DNA from: Paulinella micropora
Lineage: Eukaryota; Cercozoa; Imbricatea; Euglyphida
Direction: 5' to 3'
Assembly: GCA_009731375.1 (NCBI GenBank)
Contig: BJOX01000190.1
Coordinates: 200,012-231,592, forward strand
DNA length: 31,581 nt
Part shown: in pieces, positions 16,760 through 26,500 of the stretch
Layout: the number at the start of each line of letters is the position of its first letter
Position numbering within the stretch: the stretch's first letter is position 1
Program-made: the position numbers and the translations under genes
Notes under the pieces: generated by a model
What the model was told of the DNA's origin: nothing
Database searches by the model: none
Seen by the model: the letters and a program-made list of their open reading frames with translations, nothing else

Positions 16760-17455
16760 ATGAAGAAAGCTGGCTTTACAACTAAATTTATTAAAAGTTT
16801 GAGCAAAACAGAATTTATCAAACTTGGCACAGGAATAGAGAAAGCGATAGCCGATGCCCAATCAGCAGATGAGCAGAAAGAACTGGCTGAGCAATACAAA
16901 AAAGAATTAGAACAAGAAAAAAAACGAGCGGAGGCAAAAGCGAAACACTTTGAAATTAAAGATAAAATATCATACATATCCGCAGGTTTAAGAAATGATT
17001 ACAAGTATCCGAAATTGGATATACCCAAAACTTTGGGCCCTGCTTTGGAAAAAGAAATGAAAGCTCGGGGCAAACCACCGCCAAAAAAAGTTAAAGGAAA
17101 ACACACGACTGCGGGTATGGCACAAGTTATAGTAGATGAAGGTATTGATTTAGGAATAGACCAGAATGAAATGAGAAAGAAACTCGCTGATTATTTGGGA
17201 ATAAACCAAGCTGGTGCTGGGGCAAAAACGATGGAGGAATTAATACACAAACTTTTAACGATAGCAAAAATTAAGAAATATTTGAAGAAGGGCAAATACA
17301 GGAAAAAAATGAAGAAGAAGGATTATGTAAATAACTTAGTATCTGAAATGAGAAGCGACCCAAACATTAAAAATCAAGTTTCAAATACTCTCGGTATTCA
17401 ACCAACCGAGAACAGCCAACAGAAGAGCAAACACCAGCCCCCACCACAGATGTAG
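16760..17455 (+). CDS. Middle segment of the protease-linked polyprotein
   Basis: This frame is open well upstream of the first Met and continues the coiled-coil style of the preceding segment. It has a charged helix (EQYKKELEQEKKRAEAKAK), a Gly/Lys stretch, a likely folded part (VIVDEGIDLGIDQNEMRKKLADYLGI) and a Lys-rich region before a Pro/Gln/Thr-rich linker. It stops at 17455, but the frame shifted by one base in the linker near 17395-17425 runs without a stop into the protease. No enzyme motif is seen. It is most likely not an independent protein. Confidence 0.55.
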   Translation: MKKAGFTTKFIKSLSKTEFIKLGTGIEKAIADAQSADEQKELAEQYKKELEQEKKRAEAKAKHFEIKDKISYISAGLRNDYKYPKLDIPKTLGPALEKEMKARGKPPPKKVKGKHTTAGMAQVIVDEGIDLGIDQNEMRKKLADYLGINQAGAGAKTMEELIHKLLTIAKIKKYLKKGKYRKKMKKKDYVNNLVSEMRSDPNIKNQVSNTLGIQPTENSQQKSKHQPPPQM

Positions 17456-17577
17456 ACACCATTCAACCAGCACTAACAGAAGAGCAACCAAACCCCACCG
17501 CCGAGGTAGACACCATTCAACCACAAACACAAAATGAGAAAGATATAGTAAGGGGAGGAGGCCCCTACCGAGGTTTA

Positions 17578-18057
17578 ATGACGGACGAAATAGACAACAT
17601 TATGAAAAAGCACGAATGGTATATCGGCACGGTAGCCAGCGACGAAATAAACAAACTAAAACCAGAAAAAAGAAAGAATTATGGTTTTATTATGAACTTG
17701 GATAAGTCTAGTCAACCAGGCTCACATTGGATTGCTATTTGGATTGACACAATTAAAGACGACACTATTGAAATCTACGACCCTCTCGCCCTCTATAAGC
17801 CGACCGAGCTATTTCTACACCAAATGAAACAGCTTATTGAAAAGAGTAAGCCGAACACATACCTGCTTATGAAGGTTAATCAAGTCAAAAACCAAAGCGA
17901 CACGACAGATACCTGCGGGTGGCATAGTATTAGGTTTTTACTTGAACGAGCGAAAGGAAACCGCTTCAAATTTGCCAGCGGCTGGACTGACTTAAAAGAA
18001 AAAGAAGCGGAGGAGTTGAAAACACAGAACGGGTATGGTTTTGACACATTCATTTAG
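17578..18057 (+). CDS. Adenain/Ulp1-type cysteine protease (C-terminal domain)
   Basis: This would mature virion proteins by cutting at specific sites, as adenain does. Numbered from the ATG at 17578, the triad is His50 (SHWIAIWID), Asp68 (EIYDPLAL) and Cys113 (DTCGWHSIRFLL), with Gln102 or Gln106 as likely oxyanion-hole residue. The 159 residues equal the usual core length. The frame is open about 200 bp upstream of this Met with protein-like Pro/Thr/Gln-rich sequence containing a repeated VDTIQP, so the domain is probably the end of the gene starting at 16056. The phrase GGGPYRG just before the Met could be a self-cleavage site. Protease followed by penton and major capsid is classic Polinton order. 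Confidence 0.88.
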   Translation: MTDEIDNIMKKHEWYIGTVASDEINKLKPEKRKNYGFIMNLDKSSQPGSHWIAIWIDTIKDDTIEIYDPLALYKPTELFLHQMKQLIEKSKPNTYLLMKVNQVKNQSDTTDTCGWHSIRFLLERAKGNRFKFASGWTDLKEKEAEELKTQNGYGFDTFI

Positions 18058-18090
18058 CAGATGTAAAACAAAAAAATATATTTTCTATTA

Positions 18091-18096
18091 TATAGA
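18091..18096 (+). promoter_or_regulatory. TATAGA motif and hairpin before the penton gene
   Basis: TATAGA lies 55 bp before the ATG. Between them a hairpin TGCGGAG-N7-CTCCGCA (about 18131-18151) touches the start codon. A run of A/T precedes it. Confidence 0.4.
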
Positions 18097-18151
18097 AACT
18101 TTTGAAAAAGTTTCACAAAACCCGTGGAGGTGCGGAGGCGAAGTCTCCGCA

Positions 18152-18961
18152 ATGGAATATCGTGGTGGGCGAAGTAGTAATATTTACTATGTCAATAGCA
18201 AAAATAGGATAAACGGCACGGACAGTGATTTCACTCACTCCATTGATATGAAATCGCTAGACAACCCTACACACTGTAAAATACTTCATATCTATGTGCC
18301 TAAATCGTATTACTCTGTGGCAAGTCCTTATAATACTTTTACTCTGAGTGAAGATGGATATGAGGCGCTAATTACGATACCCGAGGGCAACTACACAATG
18401 AACAACTTAAAAAATAAACTGGCCGAGGTGCTAAGCGCAGACAGCCCCAATGACTACACATATACAATAACAAGCAACAATACAAATACCGAACCCGAAG
18501 ACGGCAAGCTATTATTTACCGTAGCGAACAATCCGATTAACATTCAACCGCGGTTTGTATTTGACGACGAAACTCGCATCCACGAAATTATGGGGTTTGA
18601 GCGGTCCTCTACTTATTTCTTTGCTAATAACGTCTCTCCAAATGTCATAATCTTGACTGGCGAAAAAGCCTTGTATCTACAAAGCGATCTAGTCGGCGAA
18701 GGTGATAATCACGTGCTCCAAGAAATATATACGGCGAATGAAATCCCGTTCGGCTCTGTTATCTACGACGGCTCGGGTAGTGAATACGGGAAAAGATTGT
18801 CTACTAGTTCAAGCAATGTGTATCGGTTTTACTTAACTGACGAAAACGACCAAGCCATTAACCTCAACGGCCTCGGCATTGTAATGACATTGTTGATTTA
18901 CCGCGAGACGAATTATTTTAATTTATTTACATCATTTTTTAATTTGTTAAAAAGCCGTTAA
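18152..18961 (+). CDS. Minor capsid (penton) protein
   Basis: I start at the ATG at 18152 (MEYRGGRSSNIYYVNSKNR); the upstream 39 codons of the open frame overlap the protease end and a hairpin and are not protein-like. The 269-residue protein opens with the YYVNSKNRxxGTxSDFTHS pattern typical of Polinton and virophage penton proteins, and has a beta-rich body (LITIPEGNYTMNNLKNKL, GKLLFTVANNPINIQPRF). A single jelly-roll fold is expected, filling the capsid vertices. It lies between protease and major capsid, the usual place. It ends VMTLLIYRETNYFNLFTSFF. Confidence 0.85.
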   Translation: MEYRGGRSSNIYYVNSKNRINGTDSDFTHSIDMKSLDNPTHCKILHIYVPKSYYSVASPYNTFTLSEDGYEALITIPEGNYTMNNLKNKLAEVLSADSPNDYTYTITSNNTNTEPEDGKLLFTVANNPINIQPRFVFDDETRIHEIMGFERSSTYFFANNVSPNVIILTGEKALYLQSDLVGEGDNHVLQEIYTANEIPFGSVIYDGSGSEYGKRLSTSSSNVYRFYLTDENDQAINLNGLGIVMTLLIYRETNYFNLFTSFFNLLKSR

Positions 18962-19024
18962 TTAATTATTTTATTTTTTTTCTCGTATTAAAATATAAGA
19001 CAACCGTAAAAAGAGGAAAAACAA

Positions 19025-21202
19025 ATGCCTACACAACACGGAGGCGAACTAGATTTTAGCAGGACTGACTACATCAGTGCTTCTTATCGCTTGAATAAGC
19101 TTACCCCTCGTGAGGGTTCTATCAATATCACTGTTTCTACCGCAGGAGGACAGGAAAGCAACTTTGACCTTATCAGCCGTCCGTTTAACTTGGCTCGCTC
19201 TGTTTTGAGTTTTAATTATGCCCCAGATGCGAAGGCGGCGAACTACAATAAATGCTTTTTATGGATTGCTTGGCCCCAATTAGACAAATTCAATTGATTA
19301 CAAGAGGTGGTGTTTATCTTTGCGACATTAATGAAGTCGGAAATATCACCAAGATGATTTGGAAACCCGAAACCTCCATTGATGATTTACTAGCTTTGGA
19401 AAACCACGACAATGGAAGCGGAGCAGGTTGTATGCTTCAAAAGTGTAATGCTACAACTACATTTCAACCCGCTAGCGATGCTACAAGGTTGGCCGCATTA
19501 NNNNNNNNNNNNNNNNNNNNNNNNNNNNNNNNNNNNNNNNNNNNNNNNNNNNNNNNNNNNNNNNNNNNNNNNNNNNNNNNNNNNNNNNNNNNNNNNNNNN
19601 NNNNNNNNNNNNNNNNNNNNNNNNNNNNNNNNNNNNNNNNNNNNNNNNNNNNNNNNNNNNNNNNNNNNNNNNNNNNNNNNNNNNNNNNNNNNNNNNNNNN
19701 NNNNNNNNNNNNNNNNNNNNNNNNNNNNNNNNNNNNNNNNNNNNNNNNNNNNNNNNNNNNNNNNNNNNNNNNNNNNNNNNNNNNNNNNNNNNNNNNNNNN
19801 NNNNNNNNNNNNNNNNNNNNNNNNNNNNNNNNNNNNNNNNNNNNNNNNNNNNNNNNNNNNNNNNNNNNNNNNNNNNNNNNNNNNNNNNNNNNNNNNNNNN
19901 NNNNNNNNNNNNNNNNNNNNNNNNNNNNNNNNNNNNNNNNNNNNNNNNNNNNNNNNNNNNNNNNNNNNNNNNNNNNNNNNNNNNNNNNGAAGTCGGAAAT
20001 ATCACCAAGATGATTTGGAAACCCGAAACCTCCATTGATGATTTACTCGCTTTGGAAAACCACGACAATGGAAGTGGAGCAGGTTGTATGCTTCAAAAGT
20101 GTAATGCTACAACTACATTTCAACCCGCTAGCGATGCTACAAGGTTGGCCGCATTACAAACAGCATTGGCCGCTTCGGCGGCTGGCGGAAATTCACAAGC
20201 ACAAGTTGATACGGCTATTGATGTTGCGAAGGCTCAGGTTCAGGCAGCATTAAAGGCTTGGATGGCACAACCCTCCACAAATGCTCGCCGACACGATGAT
20301 ACCCTTATTGCGAATGAGACTGGCACGAGTAAGTTCGTTAATGTTGCTTTTAATGAGGCTAAGTATTTTTCAGCTGGAACTATTGGCAATGCCAGCCCGA
20401 GTGTTAATGTCAAGATTAATCTTGGAATGCTTTACAATACTATTTTCGCTCTGGATAAAACTATTATGTTTCCAGAAATTTTGACTTTGCGGATTGTTTG
20501 GCAACAGACACCCAAAATCTTTTATTATAACAATGATGCTCTTTGTACTGGTGGTGGCACTGTTGCGGTAGCTGATTCAAATGTTACTATTACTAATCTC
20601 AGCCTATTCTTAGCTGTTGAAACGAATCCCGACGTTATTCAATCAATTCAACAGAAGATTATGAGCCCCGAAGGAATGAGCTTCAACATTGATTATTCTT
20701 ATTTGTATAAAATACTGCAACTTCAACTTCTCAAAATGTTATCCTTAGATTTGACAGAGGCCACGGACGGCGAATTAAGAAAATTTATCACTCTGTTTTC
20801 AACGGAACTGAAAATAAGAACACTGCTTATGACAATAGCAACCTGCTCGGCACTAGGGTCCAAAATTTTTATACCACACTTGATGGAGCACGACTTCAAG
20901 AATTCAATGTTGATTGTCAAACTGGAAAACTAGAAGACTATATGTATCTTAAACCGAAGTTGGAAGGCTCTTCTTTGATGAATAGCAATGTTTATCAATA
21001 CAACTGGGTTTGGTGCGATAGCTTTGACAATACCCGCCCTCTGTGGAGCAAGGACCAAAATGAAATCAGCGGATTAAGTCTAGACACCGAGCGACGATGG
21101 GAGTTTATCGCGACCACCGTGGCTGGTACCTACAATCATTACACATTTGTCGTAACTCAGCAAGAAGTAAATGTTAAGAATGGCACCATTACTAGGACCT
21201 AA
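19025..21202 (+). CDS. Major capsid protein (double jelly-roll), broken by gap and two indels
   Basis: The ATG at 19025 follows the AT-rich word TATAAGA. The opening (DYISASYRLNKLTPREGSINITVS) and the phrase SRPFNLARSVLSFNYAP are typical of Polinton capsid proteins. The frame shifts at about 19286 (AAA run), then enters a 488-N gap. After the gap 168 bp of the pre-gap sequence are repeated. A second shift lies at AAAA 20709-20712, and the frame ends at the TAA at 21200. Both shifts equal one missing base. Without the duplication the gene would encode about 507 residues, in the expected range. The C-terminal part (GTRVQNFYTTLDGARLQEF, WVWCDSF) supports the call. The protein would form the hexameric shell units. 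Confidence 0.85.
19333..20156 (+). repeat. 168-bp duplicate flanking a 488-N assembly gap
   Basis: 19333-19500 and 19989-20156 are the same capsid sequence with two substitutions (A/C in TTACTxGC, C/T in GGAAGxGGAGC). Both end at exactly the same codon context, GCATTA. This is best explained by a scaffolding overlap that was not closed; the two substitutions suggest two haplotypes or element copies. Confidence 0.85.
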
Positions 21203-21270
21203 TGAACCTTTTTTAAAAAAAAGCTTCACCAAAAAAATTAATAAAAATTTTAGATTTATTTTTTTGATAA

Positions 21271-21276
21271 TATAGG
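21271..21276 (+). promoter_or_regulatory. TATAGG motif before the 21316 gene
   Basis: A TATAGA-like word 39 bp before the ATG, in an AT-rich gap of about 110 bp after the capsid gene. Confidence 0.4.
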
Positions 21277-21315
21277 AACTCTAACAAAACATTTTTTGAG
21301 GTCGTAGCTCCTACT

Positions 21316-22516
21316 ATGTCTCACCAAAGAAACTTGATAGCACAAGACCCTGACGGAGATTTCATTAATGTCAAAGTCGGATATGACGGCAATGTTGAAA
21401 CCAATAGTATGAAAACCGCTTTCGGCGAAGCATTGGTCGGTCAATTAACACCAGTATTACAAGAGATTTTCCCATACACTATCAATACACGAATATGGAC
21501 AACAGCTCAAACTGATGCTACCATTTCATTTAATGCGAATATGGCCGAACTTAAAACAGATGTGAAGACGACCGCGAATGCTGTATTNNNNNNNNNNNNN
21601 NNNNNNNNNNNNNNNNNNNNNNNNNNNNNNNNNNNNNNNNNNNNNNNNNNNNNNNNNNNNNNNNNNNNNNNNNNNNNNNNNNNNNNNNNNNNNNNNNNNN
21701 NNNNNNNNNNNNNNNNNNNNNNNNNNNNNNNNNNNNNNNNNNNNNNNNNNNNNNNNNNNNNNNNNNNNNNNNNNNNNNNNNNNNNNNNNNNNNNNNNNNN
21801 NNNNNNNNNNNNNNNNNNNNNNNNNNNNNNNNNNNNNNNNNNNNNNNNNNNNNNNNNNNNNNNNNNNNNNNNNNNNNNNNNNNNNNNNNNNNNNNNNNNN
21901 NNNNNNNNNNNNNNNNNNNNNNNNNNNNNNNNNNGGTGTCAGTCTGCGGAATACAACTCTTCCATTTGTTGCTAGAATGAGAAATGATGCCGATACAGGA
22001 ATACAAAGTTTAAAAACAGCAAGTTGTAGTATGTTTATTGAGGGCGCTAACACCGTTAATTCAAGCATATCTAACGAAGCGGAAGGAAGTGAGCCAGCGA
22101 GCACTACTGAAAGCCCAATTCTTAGCATAAAAAATAAATCGCTTTTTAATGGCGGTGCTACAAATTATTCAATCGTTTATCCATCTCTCGTGAGCATATC
22201 AAACGAAGATACAAAAGTTAATATAGTGCGGATTGTGAAAACAACTGGAACACTTACGGCGGAGAACTTTGCTGATATTGATGCTACAACTTCAATCGTG
22301 TCAAAGGATGCCGCTGCGACTGCCCTTGGTGGTGCCACTATAACGGATGTCATCCTTAAACTTTATGTTAATGCTACTTCTAGCCAGCTTATTGACCTGC
22401 GAACTTACGACATTCAACTTTCTCCTGGTGAAAATCTAACATTTTTACAAAAGTCTGTCTCTGCTGGTGGAGGAGGAAATGTGAGTGTTATCGTTAATTT
22501 TATTGAAGATCAGTGA
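21316..22516 (+). CDS. Probable structural protein, contains a 347-N gap
   Basis: The ATG follows the capsid gene by 113 bp. The N-terminus (VKVGYDGNVETNSMKTAFGEALVGQLTPVLQEIFPYTINTR split by other residues) and the Ser/Thr/Asn/Ala-rich C-terminal half (NYSIVYPSLVSISNEDTKV, SPGENLTFLQKSVSAGGGG) look like a beta-rich virion protein. Several phage proteins for receptor binding or collars have a similar layout, but this is a resemblance only. The gap 21588-21934 hides about 115 residues, and the frame agrees on both sides. If the gap size is right it is 400 residues long. TGA stop at 22514. It ends 23 bp from the convergent ExoX-C-like gene. Confidence 0.65.
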
Positions 22517-22539
22517 AGCAAAAAAAAATACAAAAGACT

Positions 22540-22815
22540 TTACAAATACTTCTTCAATTCATCTCTGGTCCTACACCATGGTTGTTTCATTAACCATTCA
22601 ATATATGGCTTGTCAATCTTTGCGATGTCTTCAAACTTCTTTCCGCGGTATTTGCCGAATTGAAAAGTGTCCTTCGGTTGTGTATTTCTCATTTCTTCAA
22701 TTGCTTTTATTTCGTCGTGTATTACCTTTTGAACATCTTCCAACGATAAGGATTTTTTTTCACCTTCAATGGAAAGTTTTTGGAACTTCTCGCACAGTCT
22801 TGTTAGGGTGGTCAT
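22540..22815 (-). CDS. Small protein with ExoX-C-like domain, 91 residues
   Basis: The second half (FQFGKYRGKKFEDIAKIDKPYIEWL spread over residues 51-75) matches the FGKYxGKxxxxVxxxDPxYIxWL pattern of the exodeoxyribonuclease X-like C-terminal domain, found as a stand-alone or fused part in phages and large viruses. The first half is a charged helix. No exonuclease catalytic acids are present, so it is not an active ExoX enzyme by itself; a nucleic-acid-binding role is likely. It is read leftward, against the structural block, from a short AT-rich intergenic region (22816-22868) shared with the rightward lipase gene. Confidence 0.65.
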   Translation of the reverse strand: MTTLTRLCEKFQKLSIEGEKKSLSLEDVQKVIHDEIKAIEEMRNTQPKDTFQFGKYRGKKFEDIAKIDKPYIEWLMKQPWCRTRDELKKYL

Positions 22816-22862
22816 AGTAGGGTGTATATAGTAGGAAGGAAAAAAATAAAAATAAATAATTA

Positions 22863-22868
22863 TATAGA
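22863..22868 (+). promoter_or_regulatory. TATAGA motif abutting the lipase ATG
   Basis: TATAGA is directly followed by the start codon at 22869 in the divergent region with the ExoX-C-like gene, which has TATATACA upstream on its own strand. Confidence 0.45.
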
Positions 22869-23548
22869 ATGTCCGAATGGATTAAGTTTGTTAAGGCTTA
22901 CTCAGCTAAGCATAATATAAGCTATGGTGAGGCATTGAAAAAGGCTGGTAAGGCTTATAGAAAGCAAAAAGGAGGCAGTGCGGAGTTGTCAGAGGATGTC
23001 TATTTGTCTTCGTTGGAGAGAAAAGGTGCGGACGGATGGAAGCCAGTCGCTAGCAAAGAAAAATCAACAGTGTATGAAAAAGATGGCAAAGCTATAGTAG
23101 CATTTAGGGGTAGTGCGGATAAGCGGGACCTGCTAACCGATGTCGCATTGGTGAAGGGAGTATTAAAAAGAACACCAAGATATAAAGAAGAGCAGAAGCT
23201 GGTTAATGAAGTCATAAAGAAATATGGAAAGGATAATGTAGAGCTGACGGTCATAGTCTTGGAGGAACGATAGCAAAAGACCTGAGCCGACAAACGGGTG
23301 TAAGGGCTACAACATACAATAAAGGCAGTAGCACAAGAGACTTTGTGGAAGGAGTAATTGACCGAGTAGCCGTTAAGGTAAATCCAAAAGGTAAAAGGGC
23401 GAAGACTGCGAAGCTGACCACGAACTACCGAACCGCATTTGACCCCGTATCGTTGTTAGGGGCGACTGCCGTGAATACTAAGTTAGTTAAACCAAAAAAA
23501 GGAATTCATACGATTAGAAGCTTCAAAGGTAAAGGCAAAAAAAAATAA
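22869..23548 (+). CDS. Lipase-like alpha/beta hydrolase (frameshifted)
   Basis: The first 35 residues (WIKFVKAYSAKHNISYGEALKK and a KQKGG end) are a short basic motif seen at the N-terminus of various viral proteins. A class 3 lipase-like core follows: AIVAFRGS near residue 78, and the nucleophile elbow GHSLGG at 23249-23266, which is in a frame one base off. Downstream in that frame lie FDPVSLLG (likely acid Asp) and GIHTIRSF (likely His), completing a triad. The break is within the few bases before GHSLGG, and one missing base restores it. The intact length is about 226 residues. A lipase in a virion could help cross a host membrane; that role is inferred. Confidence 0.75.
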
Positions 23549-23574
23549 TTATAAAGTTTTTATTGTCAGTTCAT

Positions 23575-26500
23575 TTAGTATCCAAACGGTCTTGTTTCAA
23601 TCACATTGTCTACAATGCCTATAATATTTCTTTTAGTGTAAGTAAAGCTGAATATTTTTTCTAAGTATTCGCTCGTTATTTTTTTCTGTTGCTTGTCTCT
23701 TGTTATCTTGCTGTTTTCTACAATAACAACTTTACCTGATTTTTCAATTCGTTTAGCAATCATTTTTTCTTCCTGAGTTTTAAGCAACTCTAACAATTCA
23801 TTCTTGCCGTTCTCAATAAGGTCGTTGTTTTTAATTCCAAGTCCGCAACTAATGACACTTAAGATATTTGGTAAATTTAATGATTTATTGTTTTCATAAT
23901 TCATACTAAAGCCTTTGACTTTCATACTTGCTTTGCCGTTATCCAATACATATCCATAACACTTTGGCCCGCCTCCGATAAAAGTCATAATCTTTGCTCC
24001 GTGTAGTTCGTCCGTCCATTCGCCTAACAACTTACCCGTTTTAACATCTGTTTCGCCTTTCGTTAAGTCTGTCGTGTATATGACACTGTCGGTATCGTGG
24101 TATAGAACTCTGTTGTCTAGTTTGTCCATCATCTCATATAGTCTAATCCTCGCGTGGCAAGTCGTAAATAAAGCAACTACAATATTTGTTTTTACGGGGT
24201 CGCTTACCGCATCTTGTTTAAGGTCATAACTCGCTTCTATTATCTTGTCGTTAATAATGTTTATGTTTATGTTATCAACTGACTTATCGTTCATTAACTT
24301 GTATAAGGTATCTTTATCTTTAATCATTTTGTTTTGAGTTTTGTTTTGCTTTTCACCAAACTTGCCCCACAGGCTATTCAAGCACAACTTAGCAACCGCT
24401 CGCCGTCCTGGGTTTTCTTCAATTTTGTTTTCGTCCATCTTAATTCCCATCTTGATTTCCATACTGTCAATGTAGTTTCTTTTTTGTTCTTCTGTAATAC
24501 AGCCATCTGGATATCCGCTTGACTCTTGTTTAACCTTTAAGAAAGTTTTTATGTAATCTTTAAACAGGCTACTGCTCTGTTCCTTCCAGTGCCATACTTC
24601 ATATACCTTAATCAACTCATAGCCTTTGTCTAAGGCCTTGTAGATTTCAGGAGTTGCCCAAGTGCCCGTTATTGCTCGCTCGTTATCGGTGTGCTTACAT
24701 TCGGTTTTCTGTTCAGTCATTCCGCACTTGTCGCATAAGTAATACATAAGCTTACCTCTGTCCGCCTTAGGTAAAACGGGGTGTAGTAATTTTCTGGGCG
24801 GTAGCATCTTAACCTTAGACACTCCGAAATATTCTCTGTTTATGATTTTGTTTTTCATATCCTTTCGGTCATCGTCGTTACTGGGTCTAATGATTTCGTG
24901 GTGCCCGCTAGGGTAAAGGTCGTAAAACATAACGGTAGGATACAGAGAGCATATGTCAATGTATTTTGCGTATTCGCTGTTGTGCCGTGCTTTCCAATAC
25001 AATGTTAGAGCATCCGTTCTACCCCCAAACATCGCCTCTCGCGGGTTCAGTCCTTCTTGTTCAGTAATTCGTTCGTTCGTATCTTCCGCTAGGCTTTCAC
25101 TTGTTTTCATTAATCTCCATTCACATTCCCAGATAGTAATAACTTTTGATACTCCAAAAAGTTTGCTTAATAAAACTTCTCTTTCTTTTGTTTTTTTACA
25201 TAGTTCTCCCATAGTCTTATTTTTCTTAATATTCAATTTATTGCTGTTGTAGCATTTCTGACATCCGTGCCAATGACACCCGTAAAACTCATAAGCGGTT
25301 TTCGTCTTTTCGTCCCAGCCATCAACATAAACATTTGACTGTCCTAAATTAAACATTTTCTCACCACCATTGAAAGCATGTTTAATATCCGTTTGGTCTA
25401 ACCTGCTTCTGTAAGCTATCCATTCAACACAGGCCCGAGAGGTTATCCTGTTTTGCTTTTCCGCCTTCAACACAGCAATTGAATTCTCTGGCATAAACTT
25501 AGCACGATACAAAGCCATAACACAACTCGCAATAGTTGTATATTGAAACGGGTCAATACCGAATTCTAAAAACTGCTTTCTAAAATCCATACATCCCCTT
25601 CTCAAAATATCAACATCGCTATGACAGTATTCCGCAATTTCCTTTTCCATATCAAATGTGTTGTTTCTTTGGCTCTCATACCATTCTAAGAATTCAGCTC
25701 TTTTCTTATCTTTCATAGTGTCGTAGCCGTAGTGCTTCTTGTGTGGCATTACACCAACATAGTTTTTATTCTTATCCGTATTGAAGAAGTGAGGGAAGAA
25801 ACCTTTTTTAAGTTCGTTCAATCCGAATGTCTTAGGAAAGTCTGACAACGGCATCGTGAGGAAACTCAAACTATCAATGAAGCGGTATTTCTTCAAAGTC
25901 ATCATCATTATCTTACCGCCTTGATAAATGACGAATGGCGCCTGTCCGTTATCCACTAACCACTTAAGAATAAACTGACAGTCATAACCGCGACTGTTAT
26001 GAGCAATGAATGTAAAGCCGTTGTGCTTAGATTCAAAAGCCCACTTACAGAAATCATCAATGTTCTTATGAATGACGGGTGGTTCCTTAGCATCGTAATA
26101 CTGGCTTTCCGAATGATTAACAATGTGTTCGCCCGTATCCTGTGTCGCTTCAAAATCAAAGAATATGTATTTCTCTGAAAAAGGTAATATGTCTTTCTTC
26201 ACGATTTCACATTGGTGTTCAAGTGGTTTCAGTTCCTTACAATTACGACATTTCGCATATCCGCATTTGTGTTCGTCCTTTCTCCTGTAATTAAGACCAC
26301 ACGAAAGACATTTTGCTTTGATATCGCAGTTCGTCCTTTTGTGATTATTAAAACAGACCGTATTTGGAAACTTTCTATTACACGAATAGCAATCAGTCCA
26401 ATTGCTTCTATCGTTAATACCCTTACATTCTTTGGTTTCGCAGATATTACATTTAGCTTCGCAGGCGTGTCGCTTTTGAAATCCTCTTAGACATATTTCA

